NCBI GenBank assembly: GCA_916613615.1 | Contig: OU744734.1 | Span: forward strand, 33,612,301-33,676,300 | From: Steromphala cineraria | Lineage: Eukaryota; Mollusca; Gastropoda; Trochida; Trochidae | Reading direction: 5' to 3' | DNA length: 64,000 bases | Shown here: in pieces, positions 49,275 through 59,578 of the stretch | How positions within the stretch are numbered: the first letter of the stretch is position 1 | How the letters are laid out: each line of letters begins with the position of its first letter | Notes under the pieces: generated by a model | What the model was told of the DNA's origin: nothing | The model's database searches: none | What the model saw: the letters and a program-made list of their open reading frames with translations, nothing else | Made by a program: the position numbers and the translations under genes

Positions 49275-52175
49275 AGAGCCATGGGCTCTGTAGCTCATCA
49301 GACTTTTGATGGGGATAGTTCTTTAAGGTTTTGACCCCTGTGACCCCAATTGGGGTCAAGGGGTAACCAAATGTACAGTTAAGAATCTTAATTGGCTAAA
49401 GAGTCTACACACAACTTTACAGCTCCCTAGACGTTTTGGAACTGGAGAAGAAGATGAAAATAGGTTTTTAAAAAAAGTGTTGACCCCTGTGACCCCATTT
49501 TGGGTCGTGGGGTCATAAAATCTACAATTTAGAATCCCCATTGGCCAAGGAGTCTACTCACAACTTTTCAGCTCTCTAGACCTTTTGGAACTGGAGAAGA
49601 AGATGAAAATAGGATTTAAGGTTTCGACCCCTGTGACCCCATTTGGGGTCATGGGGTCACAACATCTACAATTTAGAATTCCCATTGGCCAAGGTGTCTA
49701 CTCACAACTTTTCAGCTCTTTTAGTTTAGACCATTTGGTACTGGAGAAGAAAATGAAAATAGGATTTTAAAGTTTTGACCCCTGTGACCCCATTTTGGGT
49801 CATGGGGTCACAAAATCTACAATTTAGAATCCCCATTGGCCAAGGTGTCTACTCACAACTTTTCAGCTCTCTAGACCTTTTAGTACTGGAGAAGAAGATG
49901 AAATTAGGTTTCTAAGGTTTTGACCCCTGTGACCCTATTTGGGGTCATGGGGTCACGAAATCTACAATTTAGAATCCCCATTGGCCAAGGAGTCTACACA
50001 CAACTTTTCAGCTCTCTAGACCTTTTGGTACTGGAGAAGAAGATGAAATTAGGTTTCTAAGGTTTTGACCCCTGTGACTCTATTTGGGGTCATGGGTTCA
50101 CGAAATCTACAATTTAGAATCCCCATTGGCCAAGGAGTCTACTCACAACTTTTCAGCTCTCTAGACCTTTTGGAACTGGAGAAGAAGATGAAATTAGGTT
50201 TCTAAGGTTTTGACCCCTGTGACCCTATTTGGGGTCATGGGATCACGAAATCTACAATTTAGAATCCCCATTGGCAAAGGAGTCTACACACAACTTTTCA
50301 GCTCTCTAGACCTTTTGGAACTGGAGAAGAAGATGAAATTAGGTTTCTAAGGTTTTGACCCCTGTGACTCTATTTGGGGTCATGGGTTCACGAAATCTAC
50401 AATTTAGAATCCCCATTGGCCAAGGTGTCTACTCACAACTTTTCAGCTCTCTAGACCTTTTAGTACTGGAGAAGAAGATGAAATTAGGTTTCTAAGGTTT
50501 TGACCCCTGTGACCCTATTTGGGGTCATGGGATCACGAAATCTACAATTTAGAATCCCCATTGGCAAAGGAGTCTACACACAACTTTTCAGCTCTCTAGA
50601 CCTTTTGGAACTGGAGAAGGAGATGAAATTAGGTTTCTAAGGTTTTGACCCCTGTGACCCTATTTGGGGTCATGGGGTCACGAAATCTACAATTTAGAAT
50701 CCCCATTGGCCAAGGAGTCTACACACAACTTTTCAGCTCTCTAGACCTTTTGGTACTGGAGAAGAAGATGAAATTAGGTTTCTAAGGTTTTGACCCCTGT
50801 GACCCTATTTGGGGTCATGGGATCACGAAATCTACAATTTAGAATCCCCATTGGCAAAGGAGTCTACACACAACTTTTCAGCTCTCTAGACCTTTTGGAA
50901 CTGGAGAAGAAGATGAAATTAGGTTTCTAAGGTTTTGACCCCTGTGACTCTATTTGGGGTCATGGGTTCACGAAATCTACAATTTAGAATCCCCATTGGC
51001 CAAGGTGTCTACTCACAACTTTTCAGCTCTCTAGACCTTTTAGTACTGGAGAAGAAGATGAAATTAGGTTTCTAAGGTTTTGACCCCTGTGACCCTATTT
51101 GGGGTCATGGGATCACGAAATCTACAATTTAGAATCCCCATTGGCAAAGGAGTCTACACACAACTTTTCAGCTCTCTAGACCTTTTGGAACTGGAGAAGA
51201 AGATGAAATTAGGTTTCTAAGGTTTTGACTCCTGTGACCCTATTTGGGGTCATGGGGTCACGAAATCTACAATTTAGAATCCCCATTGGCCAAGGAGTCT
51301 ACACACAACTTTTCAGCTCTCTAGACCTTTTGGTACTGGAGAAGAAGATGAAATTAGGTTTCTAAGGTTTTGACCCCTGTGACTCTATTTGGGGTCATGG
51401 GTTCACGAAATCTACAATTTATAATCCCCATTGGCCAAGGAGTCTACTCACAACTTTTCAGCTCTCTAGACCTTTTGGAACTGGAGAAGAAGATGAAATT
51501 AGGTTTCTAAGGTTTTGACCCCTGTGACCCTATTTGGGGTCATGGGATCACGAAATCTACAATTTAGAATCCCCATTGGCAAAGGAGTCTACACACAACT
51601 TTTCAGCTCTCTAGACCTTTTGGAACTGGAGAAGAAGATGAAATTAGGTTTCTAAGGTTTTGACCCCTGTGACTCTATTTGGGGTCATGGGTTCACGAAA
51701 TCTACAATTTAGAATCCCCATTGGCCAAGGAGTCTACTCACAACTTTTCAGCTCTCTAGACCTTTTGGAACTGGAGAAGAAGATGAAATTAGGTTTCTAA
51801 GGTTTTGACCCCTGTGACCCTATTTGGGGTCATGGGATCACGAAATCTACAATTTAGAATCCCCATTGGCAAAGGAGTCTACACACAACTTTTCAGCTCT
51901 CTAGACCTTTTGGAACTGGAGAAGAAGATGAAAATAGGATTTTAAGGTTTTGACCCCTGTGACCCTATTTGGGGTCATGGGGTCACACAATCTACAATTT
52001 AGAATCCCCATTGGCCAAGGAGTCTGCACAACAAATTTCAGCTCTCTAGAGTCATTGGTTCTGGAGAAGAAGTCGAAAATGTGAAAAGTTTACGGATGGA
52101 CGGACGGACGGACGGACGGACGCCGGACGCCTTGCCATGCCATAAGCCCATCGGGTCTTTAAGACCTGATGAGCT
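49275..52175 (+). mobile_element. Pearl-like 145-bp family, copy P3 with about 19 units
   Basis: A 2.9 kb element in intron 1. The left end AGAGCCATGGGCTCT (palindromic), then GTAGCTCATCAG, follows AAAAAT; the right end GACCTGATGAGCT precedes AAAAAA. The core is a tandem array with unit starts near 49327, 49478, 49620, 49771 and 49917, then exactly every 145 bp from 50061 to 51946. Each unit contains CTACAATTTAGAATCCCCAT, TTTCAGCTCTCTAGACC and GGAGAAGAAGATGAAA, plus an inverted GTGACCCTATTTGGGGTCA. The array passes into (GGAC)n at 52093-52122, GCCGGACGCCTTGCCATGCC and a terminal hairpin (about 52149-52170). Confidence 0.9.
50061..52090 (+). repeat. Homogenised 145-bp array with higher-order pattern
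   Basis: Units alternate between three variants, diagnosed by GGGTTCAC (A, with GTGACTC), GGGATCAC (B, with GGCAAAGG) and GGGGTCAC (C). From the unit at 49917 the order is C A B A B C B A B C A B A B C. Multi-unit blocks repeat (A B A B C, and C B A B C), as expected from recent unequal exchange of several units at a time. The first four units (49327-49771) are more diverged. Confidence 0.85.
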
Positions 52176-52181
52176 AAAAAA

Positions 52182-52448
52182 AGGTTATCAGTTACGACAG
52201 CATTTTGTGGTTTTATTGCAATCCACGATCGCAACTTCGATGATTGACTTCATCTTACGACGTTTTCTTTTTTGAGCGATACACTGTATTCTTTGTCAAA
52301 TTGTTAAATCTTGAACAACTGAAATGCTAACTTCAAAAACATATTTGAAATTAGTGTGAAATTATCATGTATAAATCATATATAATAATTGTAAATGGGA
52401 AAGTCCTCCTGAATTTCGTTTTAACAAAAAATACTTCACTCGAGTGGA
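52182..52448. other. Intron sequence, nothing recognised
   Basis: AT-rich spacer between element P3 and the right minisatellite block. Confidence 0.35.
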
Positions 52449-52738
52449 CCGCTTTTCATGTGTTTCATTTTAGCTGAATCGACCTTGAACGATCGGCACA
52501 CTTTTCACGTTCTTCCCGTTAGAGGAACTTTTAGCTGATTCGACCTTGAACTGATGGCACGCTTTGCACGCGTTTCCGTTAAATGATCTGACCCTGAACG
52601 GATTGCACGCTTTTCACGTGCTTCCCGTTAATTGACTCGACCTTGAAGGATGGCACGCTTTTACCTTGTTTCCCCGTTAGATGATCCGACCGTGAAGTAA
52701 CTGCATGATGCGACCTTGAGCAATGAACCGCTTTTCAC
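52449..52738. repeat. 49-bp minisatellite, right block
   Basis: Units with CGACCTTGAAC (variants) lie at 52480, 52541, 52589, 52638 and 52687, mostly 48-49 bp apart, with a partial unit at 52711. Each includes a GCACGCTTTTCACGTGCTTCC-like stretch, so two CACG words fall 9 bp apart. It matches the block at 49060-49220. Confidence 0.85.
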
Positions 52739-52747
52739 GTCCTTCAA

Positions 52748-52854
52748 CATCCTCGGTTACCCAGGGTTTTGTATATGTTCCGATACTCTCTACTATACAG
52801 TGGTATAGTGGAGAGTATCGGAATCTATATTTAGCCCTGGGTGACCGAGGATGG
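52748..52854. mobile_element. 107-bp foldback (hairpin) MITE with 8-bp duplication
   Basis: Nearly the whole element is one inverted repeat. The left arm starts CATCCTCGGTTACCCAGGG and continues TTCCGATACTCTCTACTATA; the right arm mirrors it with few mismatches around a loop near 52800. TCCTTCAA stands directly outside both ends (52740-52747 and 52855-52862), a perfect 8-bp target duplication, and the insertion disrupts a minisatellite unit. An RNA of this stretch would form a pre-miRNA-sized hairpin of about 50 bp. The frame 52677-52883 (minus) is not a gene. Confidence 0.85.
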
Positions 52855-52862
52855 TCCTTCAA

Positions 52863-54026
52863 GTACTGTGCTGGTGACGGCAAGCCCTTGAAGTGCTTTT
52901 AGCTAACTGTATCTACGTACAATTAGTTTAATTTCAACAAGAAATATTGCTTAATTTAGAAGAACTAGTTATCCAGTCGGTGTGGTCGAGCAATTAATGA
53001 AGTATTCACTGTTTTATCTTCTTCGTATTTTGCCTTACTTCCAAAGATGATTCCTTTAAATTTTCCGGTCAAATGGTATTTTGTCAATTTATAATTGACT
53101 AATTTTATGTACCACCAAAAAGGGTGCAATAGTTTATCATTCGTTTTTTTGGTATTGTGTAAGGTCAGTTATTGTTTCATTTTTGATATTCGATTTTGAC
53201 ATTTCAAAAATATACTTCTCATTCGTTTAAAAGTCATTTTAAAAATATTATCATTATTTGTCAACATTTTTACATCATTCAAATTATTATGTAGTTCCTT
53301 TTACAATGTTTACATTGTCTTTATCATGCAGCAAGTTAATTTCCAATAACCAGAATTCTTTCGATTAAGTAATGAGATATATCAAACATTTCATATAAAT
53401 AGTCAGTTTTGTACTCTATTCCGATTGATACAACCTTTACAGAAAAGAGAATTACTTCTCTGGTCTCGGCTTGTCTACTTTACTTCAATGGATTGGGTTG
53501 ACGCCATGTGTAGTTTCTAATGTTTGGATTAATCACTCTTCAGGGATCAAATAGTTCTAATCGATCTTTGATACTTAGTATTTTGATAACAGAAAAATAG
53601 ACTTTTGGCAATTCAGTCTCCCGAGAAACTTTCAGAATAGTAGTAACAAATATATAAATTCCCCAAAAGAGAAAGATAGTTTTATTTATGGGTGGTGACT
53701 TCTTCTGATATTTATCTTCGTCATTTAAGAATAATTAGAGGGTTCAAAAGTATGAGTAGTGCCAGTTAGTGCCACTTAGTGTTACTGGATTGAAAACTTT
53801 CCATGTATTACATGTTACCAATTTCTATTACATGTTACATGTACCCTCAAAGTAGCTACACTCGTATAGAAAAGTAACAAAATCTTGCATTGAAACGACT
53901 TAACAACCGAATGAAGTATGAATCTGATAATCTTCATTTAAAGCAATATGTGAACAATTTTTTTGTCTTACGAACACGGCCGAATTTAAGTATCATTTTG
54001 ATAGAATCATTTGTTTTTTGTTTCAG
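52863..54026. other. 3' part of intron 1, nothing recognised
   Basis: AT-rich intronic DNA. The open frame from 53890 to 54026 is intron read-through into the exon. The acceptor TTGTTTTTTGTTTCAG ends at 54026. Confidence 0.45.
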
Positions 54027-54352
54027 TCACGCCTGCAATCCTGACTTTTGCAAAACCAGAACACATGGTCAATTCTACTGCGACCCGGCAAGCAATAGAT
54101 CTTACTACCAGTGTTATTACGACGAGGCAAAGCACTTTGATTGTCAGGTTGGCCTTGTCTACAGTATAGCCGCGAACTGTGATTGGCCATCTAACCCAGC
54201 TTGTACAACAAATCCGGTGCCTGATCAATATCCGGGCATCAGAGATCCAACCACAGGAATTTGTTCCTGGGATCCCAGTATTTCCTATCCGTCCACGACT
54301 ATATCTGCTACTTCACCTACGTATGCTACTTCGCCTTCTACCTCTGCGTCAG
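54027..54352 (+). CDS. Exon 2: chitin-binding (CBM14/peritrophin-A) domain and Ser/Thr linker
   Basis: The exon is bounded by a polypyrimidine tract plus CAG (54024-54026) and by CAG|GTACGT (donor at 54353), with phases 2 and 1. Numbering from the ATG at 46775, residues 31-82 hold the six-Cys CBM14 pattern (C31, C41, C52, C62, C74, C82) with the family hallmarks RSYYQC, CQVGLVYS and CDWPSNPAC. An extra Cys26 and the junction Cys23 lie before it, the latter inside the predicted signal peptide. From about residue 100 the chain becomes Pro/Ser/Thr-rich (TTISATSPTYATSPSTSAS), a likely O-glycosylated mucin-type spacer. CBM14 domains bind chitin outside the cell, in peritrophic matrix, cuticle or shell organic matrix. 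The next exon completes the codon split at 54352 as Asp. Confidence 0.88.
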
Positions 54353-54507
54353 GTACGTCTGCAACTTGTATTTTGTCAAACTGCCAAACATCTCGAGTAT
54401 ATTTTTGACAATCTTCTGATTCACGTGTATTCGATAAACGAACGAAACTTTTGAGGTATTATTGATTCAATACTTCATTTTAAGCTCATAAGTCCAAAAA
54501 AGGTCAG

Positions 54508-54666
54508 CGTAGTACCACACATAGTTTACTAGTTCCAGCCGATGCGAACAGGCTTCACCGCAATGTAAAGCCATACCGGTGTTGCGGGTTTTCTCCCTGC
54601 AGCCGGGTTATATGTGAAATACGCTTGAAAGCGGCTTTTATCCCCATGAGTCCCATGTCACCTCAA
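54508..54666 (+). mobile_element. SINE fragment in intron 2
   Basis: Shares AGTACCAC, TAGTTCCAGCC, TTCACCGCAATG, GGTGTTGCGG and TTTCTCCCTGCAGCCGGGT with the fragment at 42059-42183, then ACGCTTGAAAGCGGC. It lies between the CBM14 and PAN exons. Confidence 0.65.
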
Positions 54667-55569
54667 TTACGTTTGTATTTGTTCTGTACTCTTTGTGTTG
54701 AATACATAGATAATCTCACCAAGTGTCTTCTGATATCAAATATACCAACACAAGTTGGTAAAAGTAACTTATATCCGAGGCTTGCCGATATCTCCTGTGG
54801 AACACAGTTTTGGATGATAAAATGGGATGACGGTTTTAGTTCATAATACTTTAGAGATCTAAAGTTAAATGGACCTATTTATTGGTAGGTAAATGTATAC
54901 ATTTTGATCATTGAAGAAATTTCGGAATAAAAGTGAATTTGATTTAATTTCTATCACATTCATATACATCATGCATTTACAATATTAATGTAATCCTATA
55001 TCTGTAGAATATTTGATTACTAGAATAAATCCTTTCAAAATAAAATCATTTGACTATGCTGTGCAAGGAGGCAACATGTGTATCAAACGACACTTTTTTC
55101 ATTCCAATCTCTGAAATTGGATAAAAACCTGATTTTCATACTGTCATTCATTGATTTATAACGAAAGACTCCAAGAGTTCTGGATATGTTTTATGTCAGT
55201 AGTGCAAATGATCGTCGCTACATTTGGCGAAAGTGTGAAATAATTTTATCCATTAACTTTGGAAATGAAATCTGTTTTTGCTGAATGATACACATTGGGC
55301 ATATACCGAAGACATACATTTCTATCTGATGTTGTAGGCCTAACTCATTTCTAAACTTACGGTTTTATTCGGTATTGTATTATTGGTGACATATTTATTT
55401 TCTTAAAGGCGCACTTTGATTTATTCGTTTACACGTACCTATTGACGTCACAATATTGATGTGTCATTCACGACATCGATAAGGTATCTTAAATACCAAT
55501 CGATAACCGAAACGGTTATTTCTTGTAAAAATGTGACCATTTTTAAAACAACAAATATGTTATTTGCAG

Positions 55570-55814
55570 ATGGATGCTCGTGTGGTATATATCGAAGACA
55601 AAAACACAAGAGAAGTGGGTGTGGTGTCCAAGCTATCTATGACGTCATTTCCGTTCTGCAATGTGGAACTATTTGTCACCGTTCCATTGGCTGCACAGAC
55701 TTTAACTTCTCTACAACCTCGTTGTCGGGGAAATACGTCTGTGAGCTGGTTGGATGTACTGGAACCTTCCTGCTGACGTCATCAACCCAGTTCCACTTCT
55801 ATGAACGGATTTGA
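55570..55814 (+). CDS. Exon 3: PAN/Apple-like domain, C-terminus
   Basis: The acceptor TTATTTGCAG ends at 55569; joined to the last base of exon 2 it makes GAT, and the frame runs to TGA at 55812-55814. The coded 81 residues (132-212 of the predicted protein) have Cys at 134, 136, 149, 163, 167, 173, 189 and 194. The stretch ISVLQCGTICHRSIGCTDFN followed by F and later KYVCELVG follows the PAN/Apple order (Cys-x3-Cys, Cys-x-Phe, then Cys-x-Leu). PAN domains bind proteins or sugars outside the cell. Combined with CBM14 and a signal peptide, this suggests a small (212-residue) secreted matrix or defence lectin-like protein; the specific role is inference. The total coding length, 639 bases, is divisible by three. 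Confidence 0.82.
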
Positions 55815-56096
55815 TAAATTTTTGTAACTGTTTACAAAAGTACATAGCACGCTAAGCTCATTCAGGTTGCCACATAGTCCCGCTTCAAGATTGTGTATCA
55901 TATAGGAGCCTTAAAGGGGATCAACAACCTGGCTCGTGAAACCTCATTGACCATCGTTAACGAGAGCATCCAGACGGGTAAGGGAGGGGGGGGGGGTCAC
56001 ATAACACAAACTTGGTACCCGCTGTCAGCTGTAAGTGATTTGCAACCAAACGATTTCGTCCCTACCGAGCATTTACGATTCTTTCGGGGCCCTGCT

Positions 56097-56102
56097 AATA
56101 AA
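56097..56102 (+). promoter_or_regulatory. Candidate polyadenylation signal
   Basis: The first canonical AATAAA after the stop at 55814, about 280 bp downstream. Another AATAAA lies at 56265-56270. Which is used cannot be told from sequence. Confidence 0.35.
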
Positions 56103-56109
56103 ACTCTGG

Positions 56110-57480
56110 AAGTTAAAAGTTCAGGTTGCAGACCCCCTTTAATACAGACTATTTCCTAATTCTGCAAGTCTAGGTTGACTGAAAACACAGTGGCAGAAAC
56201 ACGTGTCCACTAATCCGATTAACACCGTCTTGATAATAGACCGCTGAATATATTTATTCCATGAAATAAAAAAAGCCTTATGAAACCAAAAAATGAAATG
56301 AAGATACACTATTCTTATATATTTTTCATAGACTAAATTTAAGTCTAGTTGCCACATGGCGTGAGATAGTGTGCGAGAAAAAAAGCAAATCAAAGGGAAG
56401 AGTAATCAGTTTTGATCAACAGTTTCAACTTTAAGATCGAAAATTAGAGTTTGAAGTTCCAAAGGAAACATTTGCCAACATATTCGGCTTTGTGCTCTGA
56501 ATAGGAAGGGACGTATTGTTATTATTATTGTTAAAGTTGAAAGATTAATTGCATGTAAAAATAAAGCTTTGCCTTCTTTTCGTGCTAAATAGAAAACCTT
56601 TATCAATGTGTGTTATGATTATAGCTCATATCACATGTTGCTAATATTTTATGGGCGCTTCATCATGTTAACTGTTTAAAAATTGATGTTGTGATACTTG
56701 ATTCTTCTCAAATATATACCTACTAAATCGAAATGAATAAAACTATTTGAAAAAGGAAATGAACGTATTATGTGTTAGATGTCACAGAGGGTTGTTGACT
56801 GTAAACAAAAAATATACCATTTCAGACGTCAGAATCAGCAATTTTGAGATGTGGAAGACGCATCAGTATCTAAACAGGACGATGCACTTAATCGTAAAGT
56901 AGATACAGAGGGATTGCTCTCCAACACTACACTACACTGTTATATGTTAAGGATAATTCATGAACTTTTCAGTTTATTTATTGAAATAGACATTTCAGGA
57001 GTTATGCAGCTAAACTTTAATTTGACAAACTTTATGTTATCATCCTGCTTTATATCTAAGAATAGTTATATAATGTAATTAATGTGTTAACAGTGTATTT
57101 TTCTAAATGTTAGAAGCATGTATGTCCTCTTGTAAGTTATGATATGTATGAGCTTCAATGTGAAAGCATATTTCATATATTTTTAAGTGCCTAATATTAA
57201 ATATTTTCAACCAAAAATGTAAAAAAAAGGAGTTTTATTTTTATCATACAAACCTTCGTTATTTCATATTTTTAAATAAATTTAATTCCACGCACTTCGA
57301 GCACTTATGAAATTTTACTTCGTGAATTGAAATAAGGTCTAAACTTGAAAATTTAAGGCCATGCAGGCAAACGTAATGGCTTAGAGTTTTAGTACTTTTG
57401 TGACATAACTATTCTTTTTAGTTTCTTTGTGTTAGAATTTGTGGCCATTGTACTTGCATTCGTCCAATTAGAAAAATCAC
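56110..57480. other. AT-rich intergenic sequence, nothing recognised
   Basis: Downstream of the CBM14/PAN gene. The frame at 55893-56159 includes a G run and has no recognisable domain; other frames are short and AT-biased. Confidence 0.35.
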
Positions 57481-57484
57481 GAAT

Positions 57485-58009
57485 TTATTCTACCGAAAGC
57501 CCTGCTTTAAATGCTTTTGAGGTAGTTGCACCAGTATCTATTCCAGCCTCTTTCATGAGTTTCTTAACCCATCCAGAGACGGTCGAAACCTGTACTGGTT
57601 TATGAGGTTTTGGACAACTTATAAGCAGTTGATGTTTCTGTTCAGGTGAAATTCGCCAGTGTTCAACCCTTTTGATGTATGCTGCTTGTGTTCTTACTGT
57701 GTCAAGTTCTGGAATGTTATAGCTGTGTATGACTACTGTTTGTGGTGTATGACCTATTTTTCTGGTCTTTGTCATCTTGACAATGGTAAACTCTACTTCA
57801 TCTGCCTGAATTTTGCAGTATTGTGGATCAAGTTTTTGGATCTCTGATGCTCTACAAGCTGTGGTTAGTGCTATGAGTGTAGCTAGTTTGTGTGCTAGAG
57901 CCTGATCATTTAACCCTTCATTCTCACCGTGTTGTCTTAATCTTGACAACAATTCGGCAGCATTTTCAGAAATTCCTGATGCAACATGTCGTTCCCTGAT
58001 ATTTTCCAT
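57485..58009 (-). pseudogene. DIRS tyrosine recombinase, C-terminal domain, inactivated
   Basis: A 174-codon frame with ATLIALTTACRASEIQKLD, which holds the first catalytic Arg of tyrosine recombinases (R-x-x-E), and then the SGWVKKLMKEAGID helix. In intact DIRS recombinases a segment with the H-x-x-R pair follows. Here AGIDTGATTSKAFKAGLS joins across that place, so the H-x-x-R is absent, and the frame stops before the catalytic Tyr. It overlaps or abuts the RNase H frame upstream, as in DIRS elements. The + strand frames here are shadows. Confidence 0.8.
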
Positions 58010-58067
58010 GCCGCTAGCGTCAGGTTGTGTTCTAGGACTAGTGGGTGGGTCTTCCCAGTCACCGACA

Positions 58068-58593
58068 TCAGAAGCTGCGGGTCTGATGTCCGGAAAATTG
58101 GCCTCGATATATCATGCTAAGAATGGTTGGAAACCATGGTTGCGTTTGCCAAGTTGGTGTCACTATTATGATAGTGCTGCTCTCTTTGCGTACTTTGGTC
58201 AAACACCTGCCTATAAGGCAAAAAGGTGGAAACGCATACGCATGAAGGTCTTTCCAATTCAGAGTGAATGCATCTGTCGCTACTGCCATTGGTTCTGGGT
58301 GCCAACTGACAAATTGTTCTGTTTGAGTTCTGTTTGTCAGTCTGTCTGCAAAGAGATCTATGCTCACACAGCCCATTACTTTCATTGTTTGCTTGAAGAA
58401 ATCTCTTTTCAGTATCCAACTGCTCGAATCGTGAAAGTTTCTCGATTCCCAATCGGCTATCACATTGTCTTTCCCTGGTAAGTGCTCGGCAGTCACTGGT
58501 ATTTCCCTCTTTCAAGAGGTTTGTTGAACGTGGACTTCCCATTCTGTTGATTGTTGCTACTGTTGATCGATTGTCTGTTTTCAAGTGAATGTG
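58068..58593 (-). pseudogene. DIRS RNase H, distal part, frameshifted
   Basis: From 58593 the minus strand reads HIHLKTDNRSTVATINRMG, the RNase H strand with the catalytic Asp (TDN). After a frameshift near 58500 it continues AEHLPGKDNVIADWESR, with the last RNase H Asp block, and then DLFADRLTN, FVSWHPEP, TDAFTLNW and YAFPPFCLIGR. That conserved extension is typical of DIRS/Pao-like polyproteins. The frameshift coincides with loss of the W-containing helix usually present between the two parts. The + frame 58008-58481 is its complement. Confidence 0.82.
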
Positions 58594-58599
58594 ATTTTT

Positions 58600-59578
58600 A
58601 GCTCATCTGGCCTGTAAGGCCCGATGGGCTTATGGCATGGCATGGTGTCCGGCGTCCGTCCATCCGTCCGTAAACTTTGTGGAATTTCGACTTCTTCTCC
58701 AGAACCATAAGGCCTAGAAACCTAAAACTTTGTGTACATACTCCTTGGCTAGTGAGGATTGAAAATTGTAGCTTTGGTGGCCCTGTGACCCCTAATAAGG
58801 GCCACAGGGGCCACGCCCTAAAAACCTATTTTCATCTTCTTCTCCAGAACCATGAGGCCTAGAAACCTAAAACTTTGTGTACATACTCCTTGGCTAGTGA
58901 GGATTAAAAATTGTAGCTTTGGTGGCCCTGTGACCCCTAATAAGGGCCACAGGGGCCACACCCTTAAAACCTATTTTCATCTTCTTCTCCAGAACCATGA
59001 GGCCTAGAAACCTAAAACTTTGTGTACATACTCCTTGGCTATTGAGGATTAAAAATTGTAGCTTTGGTGGCCCTGTGACCCCTAATAAGGGCCACAGGGG
59101 CCACACCCTTAAAACCTATTTTCATCTTCTTCTCCAGAACCATGAGGCCTAGAAACCTAAAACTTTGTGTACATACTCCTTGGCTAGTGAGGATTAAAAA
59201 TTGTAGCTTTGGTGGCCCTGTGACCCCTAATAAGGGCCACAGGGGCCACGCCCTAAAAACCTATTTTCATCTTCTTCTCCAGAACCATGAGGCCTAGAAA
59301 CCTAAAACTTTGTGTACATACTCCTTGGCTAGTGAGGATTAAAAATTGTAGCTTTGGTGGCCCTGTGACCCCTAATAAGGGCCACAGGGGCCACACCCTT
59401 AAAACCTATTTTCATCTTCTTCTCCAGAACCATAAGGCCTAGAAACCTAAAACTTTGTGTACATACTCCTTGGCTAGTGAGGATTAAAAATTGTAGCTTT
59501 GGTGGCCCTGTTGCCCCTAATATATATATTAAGCATAATTGATAATGAAGCCTGATGAGCTACAGAGCCAATGGCTCT
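58600..59578 (-). mobile_element. Pearl-like 145-bp family, copy P4, inside DIRS RNase H
   Basis: This 979-bp element is in reverse orientation, flanked by ATTTTT on both sides (58594-58599 and 59579-59584). Its left end is AGCTCATCTGGCCTG, its right end AGCCAATGGCTCT. The core has five full 145-bp units (CTTCTTCTCC starts at 58691, 58836, 58981, 59126, 59271 and 59416), each with GTGGCCCTGTGACCCCTAAT opposite a complementary GGGCCACAGGGGCCAC. A short (TCCGTCCG)-type run lies at 58655-58672. Unit-to-unit identity is very high, so the array is young or homogenised. Removing it with one flanking copy leaves the RNase H frame uninterrupted. Confidence 0.9.

Noticed and set aside
49275..52175. 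CRISPR-like array of direct repeats
   Set aside because: 145-bp units are contiguous with no unique spacers, and the DNA is eukaryotic.
49275..52182. Canonical Helitron (CTAA end after a hairpin)
   Set aside because: The right end does read hairpin then GAGCTAA, but the AAAAAT flanks on both sides in P2 and P4 and the lack of a TC start argue against a standard Helitron; the class is left open.
58008..58481. 157-codon + strand frame
   Set aside because: Complement of the DIRS RNase H extension; the recognisable motifs are on the minus strand.
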